64,000 nt of DNA from positions 558,001 to 622,000 of the forward strand of contig CANTFL010001429.1 in NCBI GenBank assembly GCA_947650285.1. The letters run 5' to 3'. Under the pieces are notes generated by a model that did not search any database, had not been told where the DNA came from, and saw only the letters and a list, made by a program, of their open reading frames with translations. Every line of letters starts with the position of its first letter. The stretch's first letter is position 1. This document shows, piece by piece, positions 34,650-47,420 of the stretch. The DNA comes from Hyaloperonospora brassicae. Lineage: Eukaryota > Oomycota > Peronosporomycetes > Peronosporales > Peronosporaceae. Both the position numbers and the translations under genes were made by a program.

Positions 34650-35412
34650 CTTTAACCGGGGCCGACCCTGCCTTACGCAACATCACTGCCCCTCTCCCCG
34701 ATGTACCTCCGGTCGCTACGTCCGATATTGTAGCAATATAGGTCGCCCTCACGCCTCTGGCCGCTCCTTCCCAGCCTAGAGATTACTCGGTCGCCGCCAG
34801 ATCCGTAGTTACACGTTCGTTATGCGACCCAGACTCAGGCGTCGATGCGTCCTCAGCCTCATCATCTCGCGTATATAGCAGATTTGTCGTTTCCAAGACG
34901 CCAAGTGGTCAGCGAGACCCGAATTCGGCGATTCCGTGGGTAGGAGCCGCGGCAGCGGCGGCTCCAGACACGGGCTCCCCTGTCACTCTGGATCCGCCGC
35001 TACGGCGATTTACAATGTCCGCGTGGATACTTTGGTCGCTCCAGGTGACCTCCGAATGCTCTAAAGGCTACCCCATCGACGTTCACCCAGCTTCGCTGGA
35101 TATGCAATCGAACTTTGGTAGATGGCTCGTTGCTTTTGATCTTGCGAGGACCAATTGGCGGCCCATCTTGCTCGCGTGGCCAACTTATTATGGCACAAGT
35201 GAGCGCCTTGAAAGCCAGTTACACGACTGCCTCCTTCTCATTCGTCGAAAGGACGATATAATTCCGGGTGAGAGGGCGTTAGTCAACCACTTGCGCTCAC
35301 AGACTGAGTTCTGCGGCTATCGTTATGCTCTCATCGCAACACGGCTGATATGTATCTTCTGCGCGGATGAGGGTCACATTGCTTCACATTTCCCACTCAT
35401 ACAGGAGATATA
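34650..35412 (+). pseudogene. Copia-like gag relic
   Basis: A Pro/Ala/Ser-rich N-terminal part (APLPDVPPVATSD) is followed by an open 132-codon frame (35015-35413) ending in a zinc-knuckle-like CIFCADEGHIASHFP, where the last Cys of CX2CX4HX4C is Phe. The protease relic follows at once, as in Copia polyproteins. Identification is moderate because the capsid part has no strong motif. Confidence 0.5.
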
Positions 35413-35505
35413 GAAAAAGAAGAAAAGTATAAGAGTCTCTGCACATGTTGCGGGTACATCTCTTGATACTCACAAGGCTGACAACAAGGAATATCAGAAT
35501 GCATT

Positions 35506-35859
35506 ATGCTAGGCAAATTTTTAGACATTTATGAGGACCGAGACTCATTGCTGGAGTCAGGCGCTATTCACCACATATACGGTACTAGATTAGCGCTGCG
35601 TAGCATGAACGCATGCGATTTGTCAGTGACTATCGCAGATGATCGCACCGTCCTGCCTTCCATGTCTAGTCATATCGAAATGGGGATTACCTTGACTTCC
35701 GCTGCTATTTCTCAAACCTTAGTTTTTTACTCTCATCACGTTCGTACAGCTTCGTCGTCCCGTTTGGCTTACCAACACATCCTTTATCGTTTTCCTGTGA
35801 TGATTTTAAGTCGCCGTGTCGATTTCTCGAGCTCGATCCCATGCTCCAAGCTATCTTGA
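35506..35859 (+). pseudogene. Copia-like protease relic
   Basis: Reads SLLESGAIHHIYGTR ... CDLSVTIADDRTVLPS, matching the Copia protease pattern LLDSGA.HH ... V.IADG. The catalytic Asp is Glu here (LESGA). Homology is lost after about 35720 and no integrase or RT follows. Confidence 0.6.
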
Positions 35860-36075
35860 TTCATCTTCTCTAACAATCTTCTATTCGATGGGCAAGATTG
35901 GGAGTAGAAGTTGCGATCACTAGCGATTACAGCTTCATTTGAACGAGTTTCAGCCCGAATACAAATTTAAAATTATCTGAATTATAAGTTGCGTAACCAA
36001 TAACATTTATGTGTCCAGCGACTTCAACAAATTATCGTACTGATCTTTTCTACATCCTTCAATCAACGTCCTACC

Positions 36076-36311
36076 TGTTGGAAGTGCAAGTTGATCTTGG
36101 GTCGACTCCAGAGATTCAACCTACACTAGGGCATATATGACATGTCCTACAGGGTTCTATGTGTTGTATTAGGAGCACAAAGATATAGGTTGGGTAGTTA
36201 TCATTTGGATTTTGACAAGCCATTGACGAGGCCCCTGGAGGGGGGCCGAAACGCGTCTGGCGCGCGTTTTAATATAGGTCATTTCATTTACTCAATGTTT
36301 ACTTTCTAACA
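36076..36311. repeat. Copia-like LTR (solo or orphan)
   Basis: 236 bp bounded by TGTTGGAAGT and ACTTTCTAACA, an imperfect inverted pair of the Copia type (TGTTGGAA ... TTCTAACA). Flanks CTACC and TTAAT are not a target-site duplication and no second copy was found, so it could be the 3' LTR of the gag/protease relic upstream after a large deletion. Contains a GC-rich hairpin GGCCCCTGGAGGGGGGCC. Confidence 0.5.
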
Positions 36312-39300
36312 TTAATAATCTTCGTTATCTGAAGAAATAGCAAACATAATATCTTTAAATTTAAATCACCTCCTGTAGGAGGAGGTGGTGCAGTGGGAGT
36401 TGATGCTACTAGTTTCTTCGAATGCGGATACCTACCTGTTTATCTAACCCAATCCATACTGGACGCATGAATCATGATCAAGATATTTTAATTACGTATA
36501 TATTTTTCAAAATAAATAAATATAATTATTAGTAGATTTATTTATTACAAATTGCAATGCCGGAAGAAAAAAAGGACGACCACATGGTATCTTGTCTGGA
36601 ATGAAGCGAGCATATTTTTATAAAATTTATTGGAATGGAATGGATTTAAAAAAAGTTAGGCATATACATGTCTACGAAACAATTGCATATTAATGTGTAA
36701 AATTGTATAATACACCAACCGATCCGACAAACCACTAGACCGTAAGATGGAAAATGCTGTGATATTTCTAACTTAGAAGAGATCGTAAATAATTAATACT
36801 CGCGTGGCTATCGATCATTCAACGAAAAGATTGCCAACCGCGATTTTCGTGCAGTTTTGTTCCAAGTTTTGAGAGGTGCATTTTCACCAATTAAAAAAAC
36901 GCCGATTCAGTCATTTGTGTCTTAAGTGATGACCTAGATTCACAACTTGAAACTTTTGGCAAAGTTTTTTCTGGTTATATGATAGATCAGTATTACGGTT
37001 TTTGAATGCCAGTATAATGTTCTCGAAGGCACAACGAAATTAATAAATTCTATAGCGTACGATGTATCTATATATTGTGTATTAGGTAGAATTTTATGCA
37101 GGAGGCCGAGCTGCAACGCTCATGAGCAGCAGCAAATTAACTGCATATACATATAAAACTTTCATTTACATCACATATATATCGCAAGATCCATACCGAC
37201 ATCAATATCACTATTACCATTCACAGTTTCTACTTATGACGACCGCAATATCCTTTCAGCTTCACGAAGTTTGCTAGTGTGTAACTCATTTGATGTGTCC
37301 ACAATCTCCGCGTTATCACCTGCTATATCGCCACAGCTACTTCTACTCCTCTCCAATATCTTATTTTAATGAATGCTACTTATCTGTGCGAAATCGTGTG
37401 CTCCATCAGTTCGTATCGTATACATCGTAATAGGTAAGTGTGATGTAAAATACACGGTGATGTCTTGCCTTAATATTTGTATACGATACCGACTGAACCG
37501 CATCTGCAAACAAATTAATATTAAATTATTGAAGGAAACGCAAGACATATAGTTTAGCATTAACCAAGTACGACTTATTAGGAATACGCTAGACCCTCTG
37601 ACCCAAGGTATGTGTGTTGCAGTACGACAATTAAGCTTATCTATTAAGCTTACAAAACAATACAAATAAGAGACAATGGATTGAATATAAGCAATCGTAT
37701 GTCACTCTACTAGGTATGTGTAGATTTTTTCATTCTGATTACATTATAGGTAGTGTTTAGGTTTGAATATGCAGTACTGTGTTTGAATTCCTCTATCTCG
37801 TGCATATATATTTTTTTTGATAACCTAGTAAACCTTTTTTCTATATTGCGTATGATAATGATGTCTCGTCGAATGATGATTAGCATTATTGGTGACACAT
37901 TACCTTTAAGGTGGCATTGGTGTTACTATTTATACAAGTCACCTTTTAATAAGTGCTAGGACGCGCGCAACTAATGCTCATTAAGCGTTACCATAGGTTT
38001 TATCATTTCATTATCCATTAATTAATTACATGTCGATATATTTATTAATAAATACTTTAAACGCGTATCTCTATTGTAAAATAGCAAAAATACATCGCTG
38101 CGTTAAAAACAATAACTCTACACCTTAAGGTGCACATTAAATTTCTAAACAAAATTTTATACTGTCATTTTCAATATGCTTGTTGTGTCATCAGTAGGAT
38201 CTTATGATGTGTAAAGAATCGTTCTATGTTGATGGGTATGTAATAAACTTTGTTAGAGAAAAGATTAATAAACGACACCTTGATGAGTACAAATTTAAAT
38301 AATGTTGCCTCGTCGAGTCCTACCCCATTGAAGGTGCACATGTCAAAGTCTATCCAGTCTGCAGTTTCTTTATCGACGGCTACCAAATCACACTTTACCC
38401 CGTGATAGCTTTTCCGTCAAGAGCTACTACATCAAGACCTGTACGGTCAAGGACCTGTGTAATTAAAGAACGCTGATCGACGCCTTCTAGAAGATTGAAT
38501 ATGCCTTTACTAAGAGGTATGAATGAAAAAAGAAGCGAAAGATAAAGCTACATGTGCGCCTGTCGCGAAAAATGCCAATAGGTATCTCAAGATAGCGCAT
38601 ATTTACAAATTGAATCACCCCTTTACATTTTCCGTTTTGTCATGCGTAACAACTAATTGTTATAGCCGAACCTTGAACTGCATGGTTTGTGGGGGTTTCG
38701 AATACAAGCGTTGAAAAGTTTCATTGACCTAAAGTTGACACTAGTCGCAAGCAGCGATCAAACTAGTCTGGTTCTCGACAGAAGAGATACATAGTACACG
38801 CCGCTAGCTTTACGCTACTCCTAAGCCGAACCTTTGGCTGAAACAAAAGTCAACATTTTATTTCAACAAACTATGAGCCGGTGAGACTAATAGATCGCAA
38901 AAAACTAGAACTCGTGAGTGGCAAACAGAAAAAGTTGTTTGCAAAACCCAAATACTTTGACAAGTGACGAGATAAGGTTCTAAACAGAGGGAACGAATCC
39001 TCTAGGCGGGCGCACAATATGTTCGGTGACCTCTTGGCCCGATATATCGTTGGCACTTACCGTTATATGGGATCTTACAGATATGTAAGCTTTCAAAGAT
39101 GCTAGGCTCAGGCTAATCATCATTGAACTAGTTGGTAAGACAATATTTTCGTAAGACGTACTGAAAATCGCAGTGCGAATCGCTTCAACGTATCATATAT
39201 TTATCTTAACAGCACGCTTGCCGACTAATCTTGAAAAATCTGTCGTGTCTGTGAGTCGCGTATGCTTGCCAATGTCTACTATTTCAATTTCGAAATTACT

Positions 39301-42300
39301 GTTTAAATTTACGTTTTAGCCGCTTACACCTCAATCATTAGGCAAGATAATGTCGGTAGAACTTGGCCATCCACATTTATTTTCTCTTGTTAAAATAGTG
39401 TCCATACAGATCGACTTTTTGATGAACCATCCGATATGATCTACGCGGCACCACTTTTGCATAAGAGCATTGATTCGTTCATAACCATTAACAATTTATA
39501 CTTGTTCGTGTCAAACGAACATCATGTTGTTCAAGTCGCCATCTGAAAGTTCAGACCCACCTGTTGACCGATATTTTTTTGACTATGAGATACATTTTCG
39601 TGATTGCACTATTTAGATTTGCTATTACCATCACTAGTAAAAATGCAATATATGTTGAATAAATGTTTGCTACTACCATGAAGTGACGCATTGTACGACT
39701 TGCATCATAAAGCTTTTACGCCCAAGCGCTATTGACTTCTAGAAGCTTATCGTCGAAATGGTTCGGCTGTGATCGTACGCAAGATATATGGACTAGCTCC
39801 TCTTACTTCCTCGGTTGAATAGACCTTTATTAAATGACATGATTCTTAGTGTCCTACAACACACGCTGATAACACAGTGAAGAAAAAGCCTTGCCATGAG
39901 CATCTGAAGACTCCATCTTGAATAACTTGGATTTAGGTATTCACCAATTTATCTAGCAATCAGCCGTCATTATGATGGCGTTCCATATGACACGTGCCAC
40001 ATTATGCGACTAGGTAGATTGTAAAGCTGATTTGATTCGATACAGATCAATAATTAGTGTATTTATCATCGAGATTTTATCACAATGAATATGACGCAAT
40101 GAAGTAAATGCCGCTAAACGGAAAGTTAATGAACATGACTTAGGTCAAGCATTTTATCAAAATGTAGCATGATATCTCTGGCAATTGAATGTCCAGAACA
40201 TTGACTTATTTTGTCAGATACCGGGCAAGAAGGGGTCTTGTCTAGTTAGAAGTAGATCTTTCTTGTTTCTAAGGCTTTTGTGAGAAGCAGCGGTTTATGC
40301 GCCAGTGTTTGTAGACGGCCAATAAATTCATATGCATGAAATTAAATCAGCCATAACACTGTCCAAATATGCGTAGAATTCATATAAGGTACTATAAAGC
40401 ATCCTATGATCTCAACTTTTTGCACATTAGTTTCCATAACAATCATGCACCGTATCAAGTCTCATAGACGATACGTTAATAGTAGTAATTCTAATATAAG
40501 TGATTTTAGCGCCTCGGAATATTCGTGGTGTAGTGAATATTAGCCACGTAAGACAAAGACATTACGCTTTGACTGATGCAATTTAAAGATGGAGGCTTAG
40601 CGTCGAAATAATACACGTTTAAGACCAATAGAAGGATAACCAAATAAATTTTTGTAGCTGAGTACCCCTTAGAAAGTAGTTTATAAGGCTGGGCCATTTA
40701 CATGTCTGCAGTACAACCGCTGGTGAGTAGTATAGACACAACGACTTAAGGTAATGTATCCCTTTGATTTTGCACTGCAGAACGAACACGCCGGCGACTC
40801 ATTATTTCAAAAACTGCAGATCTAAAAACTTCGAGTATTGCTACCTGGTGCTATAAATTGACCCACACTGACCTCGAATTGAAACGGGTAATATTTCCCA
40901 TCTCAACAAGTCGGTATACGGATTGCACACACTCTTCGTTTCAATAACACCGTCTCATTATACCCTCAGTCCTGATACCATGTACATTATAGAGTCTCTA
41001 GAAGAACAGAGCCAATATCGCACAGTGTGTAGCCCCGCTCAACCAGTGGTCATCGTTTTACAGAAATGTGCTAGACTTTCATCGTTACACGATGGAACGG
41101 TTCAACGGATATTGAATCCCGACTGTTACAAGGAAGTAGCTGGACGTAATTATCAAGGATGTTTGCAAGTACATATGCAACATATTGTTTTTACTCATTA
41201 TAGAGTGACATCTCTGCTTTCTTATCGAAAGCATGGATAAGTTCGTATTGGTATGGATCTTGTGAAAGTTGACGACTAGATTAAGCTTGGTCCATCTTAT
41301 CAGATTTTCGGTCAAGACGACGTCAAGTCAAGCTTAGCGATCAGCGCTGTATCTACAGCCGCGTTATACCGACATGGTCGGACCAAGAATGCTAGTGTTC
41401 TAGCAAAGAGAAATCGAAGAGTTAGCTTACAAATGAACTCACAGACGCCTTTAACAAAGGGTCAGTCTCGATCACAGTGAAATGTTTCTTGACTCGTCAA
41501 CGTCGTTTGACATTACACTCTAGTCTTATAACGAGCTTATTGATCGCCATCGCGATCCACTGATATGATCGTTGGAGCACATCAATGTCATTAACTATTA
41601 CCTAGTACGAATGTTAGGGTTTGATTGTTCTTCTTTCGTCAAAATCCTTATAACTTTTAGAGAGATTGAACACGCGCGAATTAGTTCTTGGGTGCTAACA
41701 ATATCTTGTTCGTATTGACGTGGCCGTTGCTCTTGGTTGTGCTATACTTGCGGGAATGCATTTTGCATTGAGGCCTCGAGACGTTCATCGGGTGTAGCAC
41801 CTGAGCCCTGCGGGGCAAAGAGCTCATATGATCTGGTTGTGATGGAGCTTTTTACTTCGTACGTGCCAATTACTATACTTCCACCCTCATAATGAGCCAG
41901 TATGTATAGAAGTTAGGTAGCGAGTACCCGCAGACGCTATCAAGTGTAGCAAAGCTGTCACATCCCCATGTCAGCGGAGCATCTACGTCTCTAGTAGCCC
42001 CTTAGCTTGTTCGAATCTTGAGATGACGACTCGAGGCACTACACGTTAAAAATAACATAATAGCTTGGCCCGAAGAGTAAAATAGCTATTATAGCTGAGA
42101 GCCGACATCAATGAGCAATCGCACAAAGTGATCGAAATATATCTAAAGAGGGTTTTGCTCTTTAGCTCAACACACAGCTGCTTCATATTCATGATTTGTC
42201 TACGGCGATACATATCGTCGAAGTACTGCAATCTAACCAGGGTATAGTAACAACTTATCGTAATAAATTCATGCATATACCGAATGTGTGGCTGATAGCC

Positions 42301-43119
42301 GTCATCCGCCTGCCTTTACGTCCTTGAAAACCCATTTACATTTGTAAAGGTCATCTACTATCGATATAAAATTTACTAAAGCCAGCAAACTGATATTTGC
42401 AAGAATGCGTTGGGCCTAATCGTCATTACCACTAAAATCGTGAACAGCAATACAAATAGTTGTAAAAACCGACGTGTAACGCGAAACAATACAACAATAG
42501 AGGACAGAGACACATCAGTACACTGCGACTTACTGACAATGTATTGTCATTCACTATGATAGTCAGGCTAAGGACCGTGTAGCATGTGCAGCACGTTACA
42601 TGCGTATCAAGCCAAGCGAATTTTAATCCCTTTTGAAAGTCAAGTATCATCAAACGACAGCAGAACAAATGCAGCTACCATTTTTCATGCAGCCATGCTG
42701 TATATTGATGCAGGGCCTCGTTTTTTTCTGCTTCCACCATTGAGCAACAGTGAGACAGAACGCCAACCAAAGTAGATATATGCTAATTACCATTAGAAAT
42801 TTAACAGACTTCTCATCGCGTAACAGCGCTGCTACGATCTATATTGACAGTTTATCACGATACAAGTACTCTTTCCTTTGATCGTGGTCACAGCGTTCGG
42901 CTTCGCTGTCTACTTATACATCGCAGGTAGGACAATGAACGAAATTGCTTCCAAGTCGTAGAAATATGTCAAACTCGAGAGTCCAAGTTATCCCCAAGTG
43001 CCGTGATCACGTGGGATGCCTCAACATCACACATGGCGTATCCCTTGCTATCGTCTTGCCATTGTACTGAAGTTCAAGTACTTATTACAGTAGTCACTAG
43101 AAATCACCATCGGCTCCCA
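36312..43119. other. AT-rich gene desert
   Basis: About 6.8 kb that is clearly richer in A/T than its surroundings, with no ORF above about 105 codons and no pol, LTR or host motif I can name. Short protein-like stretches (for example 38171-38386 minus) could be old retroelement debris. The border to the family B insertion at 43120 is sharp. Confidence 0.6.
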
Positions 43120-43512
43120 TGTAACGGGGCAGCCCGTTACATGGAATTTTCACTTCAAAGAAAGAATGAGAATAAACAATTTTACGTTGAATATTCTTTG
43201 AACAATATCACCAATAGTGGTGATATTGGTGAAGCGACCAAAGGTTCTGATCATTGGTTGATATCTTGATGACATCAACCCACCAATCGCCGCAAGACGA
43301 GAGCAATGAGTGGTGACGAGACGTCACCATACACTCAGTTGTATTAACATAATTAAGTCAGCTTAAACAGAGAGACAGTAACAAAAGACTTAATTATATT
43401 AATAAAACAGTTTTACTTTTCCCTTATCTACGCTTCCTCGTTTGCCTCGTGTACGTCTGTCGGGGCACCGAAACCCTTGCGTTAAGTTCACGCAAGGGTG
43501 TGCCCCGTTACA
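43120..43512 (+). repeat. 5' LTR of family B
   Basis: 393 bp, TGTAACGGGGC to GCCCCGTTACA: the ends are an 11-bp perfect inverted repeat. Differences from the 3' LTR are concentrated in the first 75 bp or so; the rest is nearly identical. Confidence 0.95.
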
Positions 43513-43514
43513 CA

Positions 43515-43530
43515 TGGTAGCACTTTGTAG
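43515..43530 (+). promoter_or_regulatory. tRNA primer-binding site, family B
   Basis: TGGTAGCACTTTGTAG starts two bases after the LTR. Its first seven bases (TGGTAGC) are those used by initiator-Met-primed elements, but the tRNA cannot be settled without the host tRNA set. The same site occurs in family A copy 2 and element C. Confidence 0.7.
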
Positions 43531-43559
43531 TCCTTCCAAGGACTACAACATCCAACGTG

Positions 43560-44711
43560 AACATGTTGGATGATGAGGAGACCTATCACGCCACGCGTGA
43601 AGGGTTTAAATATTTGAGTGACTTCGAATGGGGTGCGATGGAACGAATGAGTTCTACCGTAGGCGAGTTCGCCATTAGCGCCATGTTGGAGTCTCTAGAC
43701 AGAGACCAACAACATGCCGCTATAGCCAAGTTCATTCAAAGTGAACTTGTCGCCGAAAGGGAGAAAGTAGCCTTGCTTCACCAGCAAGGCTCTCAACAGG
43801 CCGAGCAGTTGAGAGAACTCGGTGCTCAACAGACAGAGCTATTGAGACAGCAGTAATTCCATGCTGCTGTGGGCGGGATGGCGCATGCGCGTCGTCCAGA
43901 GGTCATGAAGGTTTACATCTCCAAGTACAGGGGAGTCCCGGAAGACTCCCTGTTACTATGGTTTGTCGAACTCGACAGAGCCTTGAGGGCTCGTCGTGTC
44001 GAAGATGAGCAAATGAAACTCACATTTGCTCAGACCCACTTGGCAGGGCGTGCCAAAACTTGGTCCCTGGGACTCGAGAGTAGCGACCCAAATGTGTTTA
44101 GGTCGCTAGATGACTTCAAGTCTCGGCTCAGACAAACGTTTGAGCCGCCACGAGCTGAGTTCAGGGCTCGTTCTGAGATCCTGAAACTCAAGCAGGGTAA
44201 GCGTGATGTGCACGCTTACGCACAACATATACGACTCCTAGCGAGTAGTGTAACTGCTAACCCAGTTCATGAACACACGTTGATTACGGTGTTCATGCAA
44301 GGGCTCGCAGAAGGGCCCGTCAGGAGCCACCTGTTCCGCCTTGAGCTGAATACGCTGGAAGAGGCGATATCAGCCGCGGAATAGGAAGACTTAAGCATGA
44401 GACAGGCTTATGCTAGCTCAAACTCTTATCGTCCACCGAGACGACAAGCGATCGGAGGTCCGGAACCAATGGACCTCTGCTATGTTGAAAGCGAGAGACC
44501 TCGCTCTTCAAACAACAAGCGATTGCAGAAGTGCAATCGCTGTCAGAAGTTAGGGCACTACGCATATGAGTGTAGTGCTCCACGCCCAGTACCAAACAGT
44601 ACTGAGCGAAATGGACGGTCATTCGCCAAGAAGGGCAATGAGCGTGGGTCCAACGCTGTTACGATACCTCAACAGCGAAACGGACCATCAGAAAATGGTC
44701 GGGGTCAGTAG
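43560..44711 (+). pseudogene. gag of family B (two internal stops)
   Basis: ATG at 43563 (MLDDEETYHATREGF). The N-terminal part contains a predicted coiled coil rich in Gln/Glu (43750-43850). The capsid region (44020-44380) has TFAQTHLAGRAKTWSLGLE and FKSRLRQTFEPP, the standard Gypsy gag motifs. The zinc knuckle CNRCQKLGHYAYEC (CX2CX4HX4C) is at about 44533-44574. In-frame stops TAA at 43854-43856 and TAG at 44382-44384 interrupt it. The gag frame ends with TAG at 44709-44711 inside a stem-loop, and protease continues in the -1 frame, suggesting frameshift-mediated Gag-Pol expression. Gag packages element RNA. Confidence 0.88.
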
Positions 44712-44729
44712 GGGCGGATCGCCCTACTG
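44706..44729 (+). promoter_or_regulatory. stem-loop spanning the gag stop codon
   Basis: CAGTAGGGGC pairs with GCCCTACTG across a short loop; the gag TAG is inside the 5' arm. Element C keeps both arms (14040-14063) although loop bases differ. No canonical slippery heptamer lies directly upstream, so the recoding role is an inference. Confidence 0.5.
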
Positions 44730-45328
44730 ATCCAGCAACCCCAAGAGAATTTGCAAATCTCTTGACGAAAGTTGCTCCGGACACACAATCATTGTGTGTC
44801 TCTGCACCTGGTCATGACTTTTCGCTCATCACCTTGAAGTTGGAAGCGACAAATGATCTGTCGCTTCGTGCCCTAGTAGACTGTGGAGCGTCGAACAACT
44901 TTGTTCGTCGCAAGTCACTAGAGGGTCGTAGGCTCAAGTTCGTTGAGCGCGACATTCCCCTCACGAGGATGAAGGTGCGCCTTGCAACAGGCGCATCGAT
45001 TACCGTTAAGAAAAGTGTAGTAGGAATCCACTACACGTTAGAGGGCGAAAAGTACGATGATGACTTCATCGTACTAGATCTGGATGACAAATTTATTGTC
45101 ATCCTGGGATTACCTTGGCTCATAAAGTACGAGCCAATGTTGAGCTGGCAGCATCGATCCGTGAAGATGCCTGCCACTTGTTCATCAGATGGCCATCTGA
45201 TGAACATCTTGGAGCGTCCACAAGCGTGTGGATGTTTTGCGAGTGAGTGCGATGGCCTCACTTGCGGTACGGTCGTTAGCACGACTGCACAATATCACAG
45301 TGTAGTTGATCACTACACTGGGGAGTAA
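44712..45328 (+). CDS. aspartic protease of family B
   Basis: Open from before the gag stop through to TAA at 45326, in the frame -1 to gag. The frame reads TDPATPREFANLLTKVAPD, then the active site LVDCGASNNFVRRKSLEG (Asp at 44879). The flap/second-half block FIVLDLDDKFIVILGLPWL follows. Asp-Cys-Gly is also found in element C, so it is lineage-typical rather than a mutation. It would process the polyprotein. The terminal TAA separates it from the linker/RT, which in an intact element should be continuous. Confidence 0.85.
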
Positions 45329-45409
45329 GCTCCCGGCGGCTGTACAGAAGTACAGGCGGCGCCGAAGTTCAACCGCTCGAATAAGTCGAGTGGACCGGGA
45401 CATGGATGC

Positions 45410-46852
45410 ATGCCTATCGGGCAGCATCTTAGACAGAAGAAACCTGCAGCCCCCAAAGGGCAACATGGAAATCCTAGGTCGACTGGAGAGTCGACCGTAG
45501 AGGATCGGTGCCTGGCTGTGGTTGCACAGCCACAGTCAGAAGACGTCGAGGGAATAAGTCCCCACGTACTTGAGGAAGGAATTCCCCAAGAGTCACTTGC
45601 TGAAGGATTAGGCCTTCAGCAACCTGTGGAACGAAGTTCTTAAGAAGAAACCGAGACGTTGAACGTCTTGGTCAATGACGGATCAAGCGTGTGTGCTTAT
45701 ACACTTGATCTGATTGTGCCTCCGAAGTTCAATTCGGAGATAACTCAGTTGCCAACGCTAGAACCGAAACGGTTCTTGCGTGATCTGCGTAGTAGCAAAG
45801 TCAATCAGATCTGCATACTCGTCACAGAGGATGAGTATGTGGCCGATATTCGATCGGCCACAGTATTTGCAGAGAACGAAAGTGTCCTCGATGAGAAGAC
45901 TCGGATTGAGCGATACACGTCTCAATCCTGGGAGTCGCTTCAGGCAAATCCTTTGTATAAGGATTTGATCGAATTCAAGGATGTGTTCCCTGACTCCGTA
46001 CCTTGCGAGTTGCCTAAGGACGAAGGTACTGGACACGAGATCGAGCTCAAACCGGGCTCGAAGTACTGTGTCATTAAGCAGTGGCCACTGCCTCGTGAAC
46101 ACGTACTAGCGATCAACCAGTTCTTTGCCGATCGCTTAGCAGCAGACCATGTGAGGGAATCAACATCCTCTCACAGATCTCCGACCTTCTGCCTGCGAAA
46201 GGCCACAGGAGGATGGCGGATAGTGCACGCATTCAACAAATTGAATGCTGCAACGGTACCGGCTCAGACGCCGATACAGAGGAACGACGTAATCATAGAT
46301 GGTATGTCAAACAGTACCATCTTTTCGTCCATGGATCTGACGGATGGGTTCTATCAGATCCTCATGCGTGAACGGGACATCCCGTACACAGCAGTGAGCA
46401 CCCACAGCGGGATGCTGTGGGAGTGGCTAGTTATGCCACAGGGGCTAAGCAATGCCCCTGCAACATTCAACAGATGTGTCACAAATCTATTGAGACCGGT
46501 GCGAGACTTCGCACCGAGTTACTTCGACGATGTGTTCGTCCATAGCCGGGCTATGGACGGAAAGACGGACGTTGAAGTTCACAGAACTCACGTTCGTCAG
46601 GTTCTTCAACTTATGCGCAAGCATAAGTTGTACGCAAACCTCAAGAGTTGTATATTCGCGGCTATCGAAATACCACCTCTTGGATGCATCGTGGGTAAAC
46701 ACGGCGTACGCCCTGATCCCGAAAAGATCAGTGCGATCACCGACTGGTCAGTGCCGGTTGATGTCAAGGGACTAAGGAAGTTCCTTGGTTTAGCGGCGTA
46801 CTTGCACAAGTACTCTCACAACTACGCCGAGATGACGGTACATCTTTCTTGA
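45410..46852 (+). pseudogene. linker and reverse transcriptase of family B
   Basis: The main open frame is 45659-46852 (397 codons, opening non-ATG after a stop), with a linker piece at 45410-45643. RT motifs in order: SFRKATGGWRIVHAFN-type fingers (here CLRKATGGWRIVHAFNKLNA), SSMDLTDGFYQIL, GMLWEWLVMPQGLSNAPATF, the catalytic SYFDDVFVHSRAMDG (FDD at 46523-46531) and PLGCIVGKHGVRPDPEKISAI. The frame ends at TGA 46850-46852, just before the RNase H. All catalytic Asp residues are present. The gaps before 45659 and after 46852 make this copy defective. Confidence 0.9.
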
Positions 46853-47420
46853 TTACTTAAGGAAAATGTCAAGTGGTCATGGAACGCTGAGTGTCAGCGT
46901 TCCTTCGAAGGTATCAAGCAAAGCTTGATGCAGTCGCTGATACTGGCGATTGCAGATCAGGACAGAACATTTCATGTGGTCTGTGACGCCAGCGATTTTG
47001 CAATCGGCTGTGCGTTAATGCAGTTCGATGCAGATGGCGCGGAGCGCGTCATTTGTTATCAATCGCGTCAGCTGCAAGCAGCTGAGCGCAATTACCCAGT
47101 GCATGACCAGGAACTCCTTGCCATGAAATATGCACTGGCTAAGTTTCGCGTCTATCTCTTGGGAGATAGACCGTTTGTTGAATATACGGACCATGCGTCA
47201 TTACGCACGGCCGTAAACAGCCCACACCTCTCGCAAAGGATGGCGAGTTGGCTGTCTTTCTTCGCGGAGTATAACTTCTCCGTGGAGTATAAACCAGGAC
47301 GACTCAATGTCGTCGCTGATGCGCTTTCGCGCCGGCCGATTTCGAGCTGGACGCACAAATCAACAGTGAGGATTTGCCCACTGTTGCGACACTGTCGGTC
47401 AGTGTCCCGTCGTCAAGTTT
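46853..47420 (+). pseudogene. RNase H of family B
   Basis: The same frame as RT after the TGA. Catalytic pattern: Asp in VVCDASDFAIGCALMQ, Glu in HDQELLAMKYALAKFRVYLL, Asp in FVEYTDHASLRT, then the tether NVVADALSRRP. A frame change near 47400 precedes integrase. Confidence 0.88.
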
